Position numbers and translations under genes: made by a program
Assembly: GCA_010015655.1 (NCBI GenBank)
Contig: ML976665.1
Span: 468,231-532,230 of the forward strand
Source of the DNA: Bimuria novae-zelandiae CBS 107.79
Lineage: Eukaryota; Ascomycota; Dothideomycetes; Pleosporales; Didymosphaeriaceae
Length of the DNA: 64,000 nucleotides
Reading direction: 5' to 3'
Notes under the pieces: generated by a model
The model's database searches: none
What the model saw: the letters and a program-made list of their open reading frames with translations, nothing else
Told to the model about the DNA's origin: nothing
Shown here: piece by piece, positions 45,740 to 57,548 of the stretch
How the letters are laid out: every line of letters starts with the position of its first letter
How positions within the stretch are numbered: the first letter of the stretch is position 1

Positions 45740-48700
45740 CTATTTAGCTAGTAAATAGTATTTTTTTTAATAAATTTTTATTTAGCTAACGGCTCCATAG
45801 CTTTTAATATTAACCTTTATTATTTATATAAAAATAACCCCTAAGACGCTATAAAATAAGCACTTTAAGCGCGTTATATACACTACTGTATTATAGTCTC
45901 TTTTACCTAGCTAGGAGTAGCTAATGTTATTACTAACGCCCTAAAGTAGCTAAAGCCTTACGCTAGTCCGTAAAAGCTCTTATATAACTTAAAATTATAG
46001 ATAGCTTAAGGTGCTACTCGTAGCCCTACTATTAAAAAAACTACTTAGATAGTAAATTTAAGCCTTAAGCGTAGATATACGCGTAAAATGAGGTGTGAAA
46101 TGTATTAAGTAATACACCTATTATCTTTAAATACGTTAAAATTAAAATTAATACCTATAAGAAAAATTAGTAAATTTAAGCATCACTCTATAAATAATTA
46201 AAATTTAGTATTATTAATAATAAAATTATTGCTAATAAGCAGACGCTTGCTAAGTACTCTAAGCACTATTTAAAGGCTAAAAAGTATAAGAATACTATAT
46301 TACTATTTAAAGACCTATAGTATGACATATTTAAAAGATTCTACACGACGGATAAGGCCACAAGTAGAGTAAATAAGTTAATATTTACTAGTTAATATAT
46401 CGTAAAAAACTTAGTAAAGGATAATCATAATAGCCTGCTAATGTTAATAGACGCTGACTATAGCTATAAGTCACCTTAGTAGAAATAGGTAATAATAGCA
46501 TTATCGCTATGTTAAAATAAGTACTAAAAGGCGTTATAGAGATCGTTATAAATATCTAAAAAAGAAACAAGTATAAGACTTTAAGATATTATAAAATAAA
46601 TTAGAGAGCTTATAACTACTACAATACGTATTAACTATTCGTAGCAGGCTCTTATTACTTTTAAAGAAAATACTTATTATTAGATAATTACTTCTAGCTT
46701 CTAATTTATAACGTATTTAAGACTAAGTAGTACGCGAAGTTTAGATATCTTAAGCAATATAAAGGTAGCAGGTATTAGTAAAAAGGAAGATTCTTATAAT
46801 ACTATAACACGTAAAGTATGCAGATTTAAAAGAGTAAAGGATATTTAAAAAAGTAAAAATAAAATATAGGATAAAAATTTAAAATAAAAAGTATAAGTAA
46901 CGCTACTATATTACGCTAAAACCTATAATAGTAGCCTAGGCGTCTCGTAGTATTAAGGTTTTTAGCTTAGATAAATTTTAATAAAGTTCTTTTCGTACTT
47001 AACACCCTCTCTTTACTTATCCTTTTACCTTTTACACTTTAAAGAACCCTACGTACGTTCTAATAATTTTTTTATATATTCTTAACTAGCTTCTATTATC
47101 TATTTTCTATACTAACCTCTAAAGTAGCTAGATAATTAAGATTCTCCGCATCTTACTATACCTTTTTATGATTTTTATGCTTTCGAGCTTTAAAATTTTC
47201 TAACTTATCTTTTACCAAGTATGCTAAGGTAGTAAGGATATATACGCTAGCTAGGTCATATATAAACTTTATTTAAATTTTTTTTATCAAACTTATATAG
47301 TCTGTTAAAGATCCGCTAGTATCTTTTATATAAACTAAAGATCTATTTAATAACGTTACGTAAACTACTATAATAATAATTATATAGCTCTTTTATAGTC
47401 TACGCGCCTTAACTAATTTTATAAATCCTATAAAGATAATATTAGACGCCTCTATTTAGTGTAAGGATCTTTAAGCTATTTAAGTAACCTATATCTACTA
47501 GTTAATACTTACTTAATAGAGGTGTAAATTCTTAACTATATATATCTATTAAGACCTTACCGTCGTGGGCGATGCCCTTCTAGCCAGCTAAAACGTATAT
47601 AAAGTTTATATTAAAGTTAATAGCTACTAATATATTTTACGATAAATCTTTATACTTATTATAGTACCTTTTATAATCCTTCGCATGAACGTATATAGGT
47701 ATATAAGTACTATTTAATATGCCTATATAGTTCTTAAAGTATAGCTAGCGTCTCTTATTATTGCGGATTTACTTAGGTACCTCGCTAAATAAAGTTTTAA
47801 TAATATTTATATACAGGAAAAGGAATACATTAAGTACTTTATAAAAGTTATAACTTATTATCATTATTAAATAACGTACCTGGCAAGCAAGATAATTATT
47901 CAGCCGAGACCCTACCAAAATATACTATCACCCATAGTATAACGTAATATCTTAACTACCTTATAAGCTACTATATTTAAAAAAAACTCCTATATACCTT
48001 ACGATTTGGGCTATTAAATAAAACATAATGCTAAGCTAGTAACGCGCTATAACTATCTATAATATTTTTTTTAAATATACTAAGTATAAAACGGGATAGA
48101 ATTACTTTTTAATATAATTATATCCCTAACATAAAAAAACTTTTTCTAACAAAGGAGTAGGTACTTATTTAAGATTTACTTTACCTAAACATGCGAGGAT
48201 TTCTGTCCTAGCTAATTATAATAGTAAATAAAGCTAATATTTTATAGGCTAAGCGTAACTAAGGACTAGTTAGTTAAAAGTAAGCTATAAACTTTATTAA
48301 GCATTAGCTAGAGCTTATAATAAAGTTTAATTAAAGTATAACTATAAGAGGATCCTCTATAAGGATCCTAATGTTATATAGGGCTAGTTCTAGCTCATAG
48401 AGAATACTAAAGTCAAGCATAGTATTTTAGATAAGAATACTTATAGCTTTAATAAAACTAGCTTTATAATAGGCATAATATTAACTAAAGTAGTTATTAT
48501 AGGCTTTAAGCACTATGAATAACTAAAAAGTGTATAATAGAGTAACTATAAATAAACTATAGTTATTAAAGGTATTAACGCGATAGGGTAGGTAATTTTA
48601 CTTTTCCATATTTTTTAAGGTAAGCACTACCTCTCTGTCCAGTATAAAAAGAAGGACCTACCTTATAATTAGGTTATTATAGTCTTTAAAAATAGCTAGA

Positions 48701-50346
48701 TAATAAACGAGCTTAGTCTATAATAGTTAAAGTACTTTAATAAGTATATTAAAAAGCGTACTATTAGTATTGCACGTTTACTTATTATTAATAGCTATAA
48801 AAGCTATAACTTACTTAAATTCTAAAACTATTATGAGGAAACTAAAATTATTACTTTGTATATATCTACGCATTTATCGCACCTTTTATGGCCTTTAGAT
48901 ATAGGGTGTTTTGCGCTATTAAAGAAGGCGTATAGGCGCTAAACTAAAAATATAATACGTAATTATATTATATATATTACTAAAATAAAGTTCTTCTTAT
49001 GCTTTATAACTATCTTTAAGGTAGTAATTATAAAAGATAATATCTTTAAAAGCTTTAAAAGCACTAGTTTAGTTACTTTTAGCTTAAAAGTAATACTATT
49101 AAAACTTAACGTTTAAATACCTACGTCTTTATCGTATACTATACGCGATAGTATATAGTAGTTATAAATACTAAGTAATATACTAGAATTAGGATTATAA
49201 TTAATATTAGTAAATGAGAGGATTTAAAGGTACTTAAATAGTTCTTTAATAAGCACAGTTAAGGCCTTTAAGAAAATAGTAAAAAGTATAGTAATAGTAG
49301 TAAATAAGTTAGTATTAGCGTAAAAATAGATTACTAAGCTTTCAGCTACTAATAAGGGCGGTATATTACATAAACTATATAAAAGACAGTAACTATAATA
49401 AGAAAAAGTTCTTTACTACTAAAAAAAGGCTAGTAATTAACTACTTTAAAGGAGTTTAGGACGTATACTAATAATAAAAAAGTAAAAATAAGGGCACGCG
49501 CTAATAAAGGTAACTTTATTTAATAACGCTATAGACGCTATAGTAAGAGTAAGTATAACTTACATATATATAAAAAATAAGTAAAACTAGATTCTAAATA
49601 GATTAGCCTACTATAATTTTTAATAACTGTTTATACGCGTTCTATACTATCGTGTAGAGTATAAATTTTCGTAGGGTCTTGGCAGAGTAATTAGCTCGCT
49701 TGCCTAATCAGCTCGCTTGCTAGGTATGTTAACCTACTTTTCTTTAATAATTACGCCAGGACGCGCTATTTAAATAATATATAAAAAAGTAAGTACCTTC
49801 CCCTTTATTACTACCTTACTACTATTACTAACAAGGACCCTATTTCTTAGAAATTTATTAAGTTTATTTTATACTTCTAGATAACATCTTATTATTTTTT
49901 AAATAGTTATATAGGCTTGCTTATGCAGTTCTCTTTCTACTTTAGAGTTTTATTTTAGTTATTAAGACGCTTATTTTAGCCTATTAGGTAAGATTTATTA
50001 TTACTATACTTAGCTAAGGTAGCGATAACGCGACTAAGTACTTCATAAGTAGCTATAATAACAGGCCGCTAATACGGATTTATATATAATAAAAATAATA
50101 GCACGTAACTTTTTTAATAGTAAAAAAAGACCTTTTGAGATAAAGTTTATTAATTAAAAATGTAGGAGGGTATATATAGCCTAAAAATTAGCTAAATAAA
50201 AATTATTTTAGCTAGCGTCTAATAGCTAATTAGACCTCTTAATTGCTAAGCTATCGATAACGTAATACCAAACAAGCCACCGATTACTATCCGTTTCATT
50301 ACCAGAGGCCTAAACGGAGCTACTATCGGAGCAACCGAACACGCCC
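45740..50346 (-). mobile_element. PIF/Harbinger DNA transposon, RIP-degraded, interrupted by a Fot1-like element
   Basis: On the minus strand at about 47870-47150, with RIP stops, the translation follows Harbinger DDE transposase: YFKNYIGILNSTYIPIYVHA (for the DCIGAIDGTHI region), LSQNILVAINF, VLAGQKGIAHDGKVL, VDIGYLNS, SSLRNVIKQIFSLYKRY. The N-terminal part continues beyond the Fot1-like insertion (47874-49728), at about 49760-49990. The right terminus ...CGAACACGCCC plus TTA is at 50346. Plus-strand coding-like sequence at 46150-46900 may be the accessory gene these elements often carry, not proven. The left end is uncertain. Confidence 0.7.
47874..49728 (+). mobile_element. Fot1/pogo-like transposon, copy F
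   Basis: The element is 1855 bp flanked by TA (47872-47873, 49729-49730). Terminal repeats are ACGTACCTGGCAAGCAAG and (reverse complement) ACATACCTAGCAAGCGAGC, with a second internal unit. RIP-degraded transposase lies on the plus strand. It is nested inside the Harbinger transposase. Confidence 0.85.
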
Positions 50347-50964
50347 TTAAAAGGATCGTCAGGCATCTTTTTTCTCGTAAATGTTGGGGAAATGACGGTG
50401 ACAATGGCCGCGCGGCAGACGAAGCCACAGGCTATGTTTTGCATAAGAGCATAGACGTAAGTTTCATTCGCTGCTTCACACGCGCGCCGATGGCCGCGTC
50501 AGATGCAGCACCTCTGCATGCAACGCCGGGATCGCAGAAACACCACGCGGTGAGAAGCTTAGCCTTCAGAAACGTGCACCAACGTCTGGATGCGTGGAGT
50601 ACTGAGTTCAATTGTTGCTGCATCGGGTTAGGATGTCAGATGTCGCCATTTCTTTATCACGCTTCTCGTTTCGCCGGCGCGGTGGGGCCTCAATCCACCC
50701 TGGAAGGAGACTAGAACGCGACCTTCACCACCACCACCATGAGGCTAGCCAGATTATTAATATGTCGTCCCAACCACCGTTTTTCTCCTGTCAGTGTCAA
50801 TCCAGCTCGCTGTCGTCTATCCGTGGTACCGGTACGCCTCTCACGACCCTCTCCAACCAGTGAAAGTAACAACTGTCCCGGCTCGGCTATCATACAGTGA
50901 GCAACAGCGGTAGCCTAAGCCCTTGGGTGGTCGTATTTGTGTTTTCTTTGATTTGCATCTTTTT
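50347..50964. other. Upstream region of the SIS-domain gene
   Basis: Single-copy DNA of normal GC begins right after the Harbinger end. Overlapping open frames exist on both strands but none is convincing. A CACCACCACCACCAT run lies at about 50726. Confidence 0.5.
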
Positions 50965-51855
50965 ATGAATATTCACGATATTCCCATGGCGGTTCTTTCC
51001 CTCGATATGCCAAAGGAGCAGCTGCTCGCCATGAACAGCAGGCGCGCGTCCGAAGCTCTTACGCCGCCAGTAACCGCCGACGACCCCGAAGTCGCAGACC
51101 TTCTATCGCGCGCCGTCCATGTCCTGTCCACGGCTGCGTCCGCCCTCTCACAAGTCACTATACTCTACCAGTCTGACCCAACCGCGCGGGAAGGCCTCTT
51201 GCGGGCGGTCGATTGCATCCAGAGCGTCAACGATGCCGGCGGCAAGCTCCTCATTTGCGGCGTGGGGAAGAGCGGGCTCATCGGGAAGAAGACAGTGGCG
51301 AGCATGAAGAGCCTGGGCATCCCATGCGCCTTCCTGCACCCCGCGGAGGCTCTTCATGGAGATCTGGGTGACATACGGCCGGTAAGAACCCCAGACTGCG
51401 GATTCGACCTGCATTACTAACACACAATCCAGAATGACGCCATCATGTTCATCTCCTACTCCGGCAAGACGGCCGAGCTCATGGCTGTCCTCGATCACGT
51501 CCCTGCCACGATACCGGTCCTGGCCGTCACATCACAGACGAAACCCGCCGACTGCCCGCTACTGCGCGGCAGACCCGACGGGATACTACTCCCTGCGCCA
51601 ATACACGAATTGGAGGAGGTGTCCTTTGGTGTATGTGCGCCGACGACATCCACAACTGTTGCCATCGCGGTGGGCGATATGCTCATGCTTACGCTCGCGC
51701 AAGCCATGCACGCCGACACCACCAAGCAAGTCTTCAAGAAAAACCACCCTGGTGGCGCAATTGGCGAGCATGCGAAGAGAAAGGCAGAAGCGCAGGATGC
51801 GGGTGAAGTTACGCATTGTACGAAGAAGCACGCTGGGCTGATGACGCCCTCGTAA
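50965..51855 (+). CDS. SIS-domain sugar-phosphate isomerase (KpsF/GutQ, arabinose-5-phosphate isomerase-like)
   Basis: The exons are 50965-51381 and 51433-51855. The 51-bp intron has GTAAGA, TACTAAC and CAG; the product is 279 aa. SIS-fold motifs are clear: CGVGKSGLIGKK (about 98-109), HGDLGDI at the exon junction, FISYSGKTAEL (145-155) and HPGGAIG (244-250), the conserved His segment of this family. The family interconverts ribulose-5-phosphate and arabinose-5-phosphate, which bacteria use for Kdo in lipopolysaccharide. The fungal role is unknown because that pathway is absent. The tandem CBS domains of the bacterial enzymes are missing, so the protein is the bare SIS domain plus a short basic tail. 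Start choice: ATG 50965 is first; ATG 50986 (CCCATGGC) has better context. It is intact and RIP-free. Confidence 0.88.
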
Positions 51856-52853
51856 ACGGTTCATGATCTACATCTCTGTACATACGAAACGGCTCCAAGA
51901 GAGGCTATTTGGGATCTTCGGCGTCGGCATACATATAGAGGCGGCGTTAGGTACTTGATCCACAGCGAAACGTGCTGTGGGACACGGGCGACTCTTGCAC
52001 TCCTGCTTCACTGAGATGGATCTCGGCTTTTTGTTTTTAGCAATACCCGCGCTTTTCACAAGCGCCTTTTCCGTTCGCAAGCTCACCATTTCCGAGCACT
52101 TGCTCCCATGTGAGGCAACGCCGATACGACACTGACATGACGAGCGCTTTAGAATGCAGCATACAGGTTAACGTGAGATGGTCGCTCGCCGAAGGTTGAT
52201 CCAAAGAAAGATGTAATGGGAGGACGTTGCATAGTCGTACCTTACTCGCTACATCACCAAGGTAGGGCCGCCATTTGGAGACTGCCATCCTGTTGTTCTT
52301 CGTTATTCATCCTTTTTTGCTGTTACTATCAATCGGTGTGCAACTGAAATCGACGGCATTCTGAGGCTTCGGGGACGCTGCTTCGTTTTTCAGGTTCCCT
52401 TGTGTAACATGAAGGGACGCACCGAGCGAAGGCTTCGGTTTCCGAGGATGGTAACAAGAGGCACTTCGAGAGGACTGCGATCAAACCTGGCTATCGGAGG
52501 TTCCATCTCGAGTTAATTTAAAGCCACCATACTCCGACGTATCCGGGCGTCTACCAGCTCGTGCAGCTCAGTGAGACACCGGTAACTCATGTGCAACGAG
52601 TTGGTATGTATTCAATGGAGGCTTACGGACGGAGTCGGAACGAGCGCAGGTCGAGTGGCATCTCTAACCAGTGAATTGGTCGCCCAAGGGGCCTGTGTTC
52701 GTACGCTACTATGCCGCGACAGAGGTGGTACACGAGAGGGGTCGTCGGCATGATCTTACCTCATGGCCGCGATTCTTCCTCTCGCTTCCATCTCCCTCTG
52801 ATACCCGTCCGGACATCGCAGCGTCCTTGCGACGCGGTCGTGGATGCGCCGAC
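51856..52853. other. Intergenic between the isomerase gene and the receptor pseudogene
   Basis: Normal GC. Short frames on the minus strand (51868-52089, 52037-52288) have no recognisable content. It probably holds the 3' flank of the isomerase gene and the old promoter of the receptor. Confidence 0.5.
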
Positions 52854-55800
52854 ATGGACCCAATCACAGCAGTCAGTCTCGCAGCGAGCATTTTGCAGTT
52901 TGTGACACTGGACGCCAAGATTTTGAGCACAGCGAAAGAGATCCGGCAATCGAGCTCAGGGATGGCTCACGATGATCAAAGAACGGCAGATGTCACGAAA
53001 GAGATGCAGAAACTGTCCTCCAAGCTCGAAGCGCCTGCAACGGAGCTTCTCAGCGATGACGAAAGAGGCTTGGTAGGGCTCGCGTCCGAGTGCCGCGAGC
53101 TGTCACAACAGATATTGAAGCTGCTTGAGAAGTTGTCTGCAGGCAGCTCTCGGTCCAAGCTCCTGGCGTTCAACAGCGCATGGCAGAGTCTGAGATACGA
53201 GAGCAGAAAAACGATTTGGATAGCAAGCTTGCCCACTGTCGCGCACAGCTTCATTTACACCTGAGCTACGTATCGAGGTAGGTAGCACCTCATTGTTTGA
53301 TTACTCAGAACTCATGTTCGAACAGCGCCAACCTGCAGAAACGCCTGATAGACCAAGCCATGACCAGTAATACCCAAGTTGAAAAAATGGAAGCCCTCGC
53401 AACCAGTCTTCATGAACTCCAAAACGGGTTAGCCTCCGGAGTACTACCAAGCGAAGGGGAACGGCAAGAAAATCCGGAGATTCTTCGTCTCCCACATAGG
53501 TTTTGGAATACCCTGGCTGAACGGCACATCATACGGAGTCTCGATCACCCAGAATTTCGTCAACGCTTCGAAAACGTCGAAAAAGCACACGCTCAAACAT
53601 TTCGTTGGATCCTCGAGGAAGACAGGCACCTTGAATCTCATCAATTATCCGCAAGCCGCAACATGTTCTGTCGCTGGCTGTCACAAGAGAATGAGATCTT
53701 TCATATTGCTGGCAAATTAGGCTCAGGGAAGTCGACCCTGATGAAGTTTTTGTGCAATCATCCTAAATCAATGAGCGAATTGCATAGATGGTATAGTATG
53801 TTGCTTCGAATTTCTTAATGAGAGGAACAAAGATAGACGCCTTGAGAGGCCGGGTCTACCACGCCGATATGCTTTTTGACCCTGTGGCCTCTGTGATATG
53901 CGTACTGAATTAACAAATGAGGATCACGGCAAGGTGTACGCATTTCATTGAAAATGTAAGAAGTGCTGATCTGACATTTTCCAGGTAGCCGGCGACTTGC
54001 GTTGGTTCATTTCTTCTTCTGGAGACCTGGATCGGACTGGCAACACTCGCCGAAAGGGCTCGTCAGATCTTTGTTACACGATACCCTTCTCTTGTGTCCA
54101 GAGCTTATTCCGCTGGTGCTGCCGGAACTTTGGACCGATGCGACAAAGGAGCGCATTGGTCTACTCCTCACCCCATCATTCTATCGGGAAGAAGCATGTT
54201 TTGAATCTGCTTTAGAGCGCCTACTCAATTGTCCAAAGATCCGCGACACGCATCGATTTTGTTTCTTCATCCATGGTCTTGATGAACAGGATGAGGCGTC
54301 ACCCCAAAATGACCACAAAGCCCTGGTCAACTTGATCCAGGGCTGGGAAGCTCAATCTCAAGGATCTCGCAAGATATGTGTCTCAAGCCGAGAGCACAAC
54401 GTTTTCATGAATTCCTTCAACGCAGAACGAAGACTTCGATTGCAAGGCCTAACGCAGAACGACATGCAACGATACTTCGAGAAGAAATTTGAAGACATCG
54501 TTTTCACCGGAGAAGCCCACGACCTGGCAAAAGAGATCGTGGAGCGCTCTCAAGGCATTTTCCTCTGGTTGGTACTAGTTGTGCGAGCGCTACGCGAGTC
54601 CCTAGAGGATGGCCATGACTTTTTGGACTTCAAGGCCGTCGTGGATTCTTTACCTGATAAGGTAGAAGCTCGGTTCGCTTATCTACTCAACACCATTCCA
54701 AAGGCCAGAAAGAAGAACGTGTTTCATCTTTTCACCATTGTACCGTTGTTTCATTTCCCTCTTCTAACGATATTGTCCCTGAACAAATATCTTCGTGGCC
54801 TAGGCCATCCGCTTCATGCTGTTCAGGGACCAAAACATACCGAAGCGCGAGAAGACGGCCAGACGCTGGTTGAAAAACAGCGTCAACGGAGTGCTCAGCT
54901 GGTACAAGCTCGCAAGATGGTGTACGGAGACTGTCGTGGCTTGCTCGAGACTCGATGATGGACTCGCCCAGACCCAGTTGAGCAGGAGCTGCCGAGTGAA
55001 GAGATCATAGGCCCCGAAGATGAAGAAATAGTCTTCACTCATCGATCAGTTCCAGAGTACTCGAAAAGGCAAGCCACAAAAGATATGTTATCAGTTCACA
55101 TTCAAGGTTTCAAACCAAGACGGGATCTCCTGCTCATTTTTCTGACGAAACTCCAAGCGACGGACCCGGAGTTCCTAGTACTCTATGACTAGGCTACGAT
55201 CATATTGAGGATATTATCACTGGATGCTTCAATTCTGGACAACTGAGAACAAGAGATTCTGAAATCGCTGGGGACTGCAATGCACCATAAGAAGCTGTTG
55301 CGTCCGATCCCTGGTCATTTCAAAGGTATACCCCACGTCCGTGTCAACGAGGTGTCAGTCAAAGTACTTTACCAGAAAGATGAGGGATGCCAATCTCCCA
55401 GCGAGGTACTTGAATCGCGTTGCAAAGAAGATTCAATCACAAGGCCATGTTGCCTCCTTGCGCTACTTTCGTCTGGATGATGTCGAGATGCAATTGCAGT
55501 GCGACACAACCTTAGCAAGACATGCCTTCTCTAGGTCTTTATTGCTTGCATGTTTAGTCAGAAGTGTGGTAAGTCGGCACCTAGATGTTGAGGACCATCG
55601 CACAGTGCCGAAGCTTCTGGACCTTGCCAACAGATTGCTCGAAATTGGACACTTGCAGGGCACAGCCTACATTCTGGCTGACCTGCTCCAATTTCTGACC
55701 TGGCAACATTTTATCGCGAATCAGGGGAAAATAATGGAGAAGTTAATTGCAGCCTTGCTAAGATCGGTTGGCGACCGTACGCACCTTGGCATAACAGTCG

Positions 55801-56297
55801 ACTTTCAAATCGGCCCCATAACGATTCACACAAAGATTCTTGGACCCGGCGCCGAATTGTTGAAAGAAGAATATATGAGCTGTTCTGATCCAGACAGGCA
55901 AGCTGGATTCTTTGTTTCTCAACGGTTTCTGGAGCCTTTGTGCTCGGAAGCCAAGAGTCCTGTTGGGTTCAAGGAAATGATACAAATCTGGGAATTGGAC
56001 AATAAATCAGACATTCTCGCCCTCGTCTACGTGATCGAGAAGTACGGCAGCGCAAAAAGCTACATTGCACAGGACGATGAAGAAGGAGCAGCAAAGAACA
56101 GGCGTGGAGGCCCTGCCACCTGCGCGGACGACAAGCCCGAGACAACAACGTCTTTGGGGGCAAGTAACCGGGGATCCACCATCATGTCGCTAACGGAAGG
56201 ATCACTCAAGCCAATCCTTGGGACCCGTGTTTCTGCGTGCCTTCTCATTGCTCTCCTTGGCAAGTCATCGAGACCGCTCATTGGGAACCAGAACTGA
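52854..56297 (+). pseudogene. NACHT-type NLR (STAND) receptor pseudogene
   Basis: The N-terminal domain of fungal STAND proteins starts at 52854 (MDPITAVSLAASILQFVTLD). Exon 2 (53326-53795) follows a 48-bp intron and carries the P-loop IAGKLGSGKSTLMKFL. A 189-bp intron (GTATGT...CTGAC...CCAG, 53796-53984) leads to exon 3 with LALVHFFFWRPGSDW and the Walker B-like FCFFIHGLDEQDE, then the helical NACHT tail and VFTHRSVPEY. A large C-terminal helical region (55341-56297) shows no ankyrin or WD repeats. Damage: a frameshift near 53200, and in-frame stops at 54956 (TGA), 55190 (TAG) and 55244 (TGA), each one C-to-T change from CGA/CAG/CAA. Intact relatives take part in heterokaryon incompatibility or non-self recognition. 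This copy is not functional as it stands. Confidence 0.85.
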
Positions 56298-57546
56298 CCT
56301 GACAGCGTTAGGGATTCTTTGCGCTTGTGCATTGGCTTACTTCCATGATGTTCTCTGAGCTCGATTCGGTTGCCTGAGATTTTTGGCTTACGGATGCCAC
56401 GGTTTCCTTGAATACATTGTGCTGAACCATCCTAGCACAGGACTTCCGCTTCCATCGTCATAACTCCTCTGACCCAAATCAATGCTTGTTCATGTCACGA
56501 TGCCATCACAATTAGGTCCTCTCACGAGATTTTAGCAAGCGATTTCGAAGGCGATCTATGCAGGCCCGAGTGAGAGTAGGACATGACTGCCACATTCTCG
56601 TGTTCTGTACCTTCACGACCCATTCGAGCCGGTAACGGAGTTTATCCGGATTTTCGTTGCATTTCCCCTGTCTACCATGCCGAACGAAACTGTGCTGCCC
56701 AGGCGGTACTCTGCGGCGAATGATTGTAGGAAGCAACATCCCTGACATTGCAGCCGTGTCGTGCGCCTTCGTCGTAGCGTGGGCAGCACTAATCTTTAGT
56801 GAACGATATCAGATTATCACGTACCTAAAGATCATGTGTCCTGAAAGTGAGTGTCGAGCGCTGACCTTCCCGGCCTTTACAGATGCGAGAGGTGGTGCGC
56901 ACGGACACTGCGGGTCACGCTTAGGCCAGAACGGGTTACCGAGGTTCACCTCGAAGCGACCTCCCCGGCGAAGCGACCCACCTGAACACTAAAATAGCTT
57001 TACAACTTAAAGCTATAAAGCCTTACATAATAGCTATTATCGCGATATGTTTTAATAGTAATATCTAAAGGCTTTAATTAATATATATAGCTATTAATAT
57101 TATATAGAAGGCATAATATTATAACTACGCTATAACTTAAAAGCTGGTGTACCTATAGTAGCATACTAAGCCTTTTTTTATTTATTTATAAGCTTTATAA
57201 TAGCTCTCTTTTATAAAATAGTTTTTATAAGAGCCTTAAGGCTACGCTTTTTACCCTTTTATAAGGTTTTAAAAGCTTATTAGAGTTATTTTATAGTCCT
57301 GTAAGTAACTACTTTAAACACCTATTTAGTAGCCTTCTTAGTCTTCTTTTTCTTCTTTACTAGCTTAGCTATAGTTCTTACCTAATGCCTTACTTTCTTC
57401 TCTCTTGCTGTATCGGCGCAGGTCACTTAAAGGATCGATGTTGGCGTATCTTTTAGCAGAGGCATATAGGAGTGCGTGTATAAGAATGTAGCCTCGAATG
57501 AATTAAGTGCCTATAGGCCTGGTACGAAAGGATACGGAAAAGGTAC
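56298..57546. other. Intergenic, then AT-rich repeat
   Basis: Positions 56298-56995 are single-copy with no supported gene. From 56996 the sequence turns AT-rich and RIP-like (to about 57400) with no recognisable element. Positions 57400-57546 are mixed. Confidence 0.5.
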
Positions 57547-57548
57547 TA

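Noticed and set aside
44826..50350. Direct repeats flanking 4.9 kb, as if an LTR pair
   Set aside because: The shared part ends at ...CGAACACGCCC/TTA, the internal coding is a PIF/Harbinger transposase on the minus strand, and the ends do not read TG...CA.
52854..56297. A functional immune-type receptor gene
   Set aside because: A frameshift and three in-frame stops cannot be removed by plausible introns.
18000..57000. Secondary-metabolite or effector gene cluster
   Set aside because: No polyketide synthase, peptide synthetase, terpene enzyme or small secreted cysteine-rich gene was found; the only Cys-rich text belongs to a chitinase tail.
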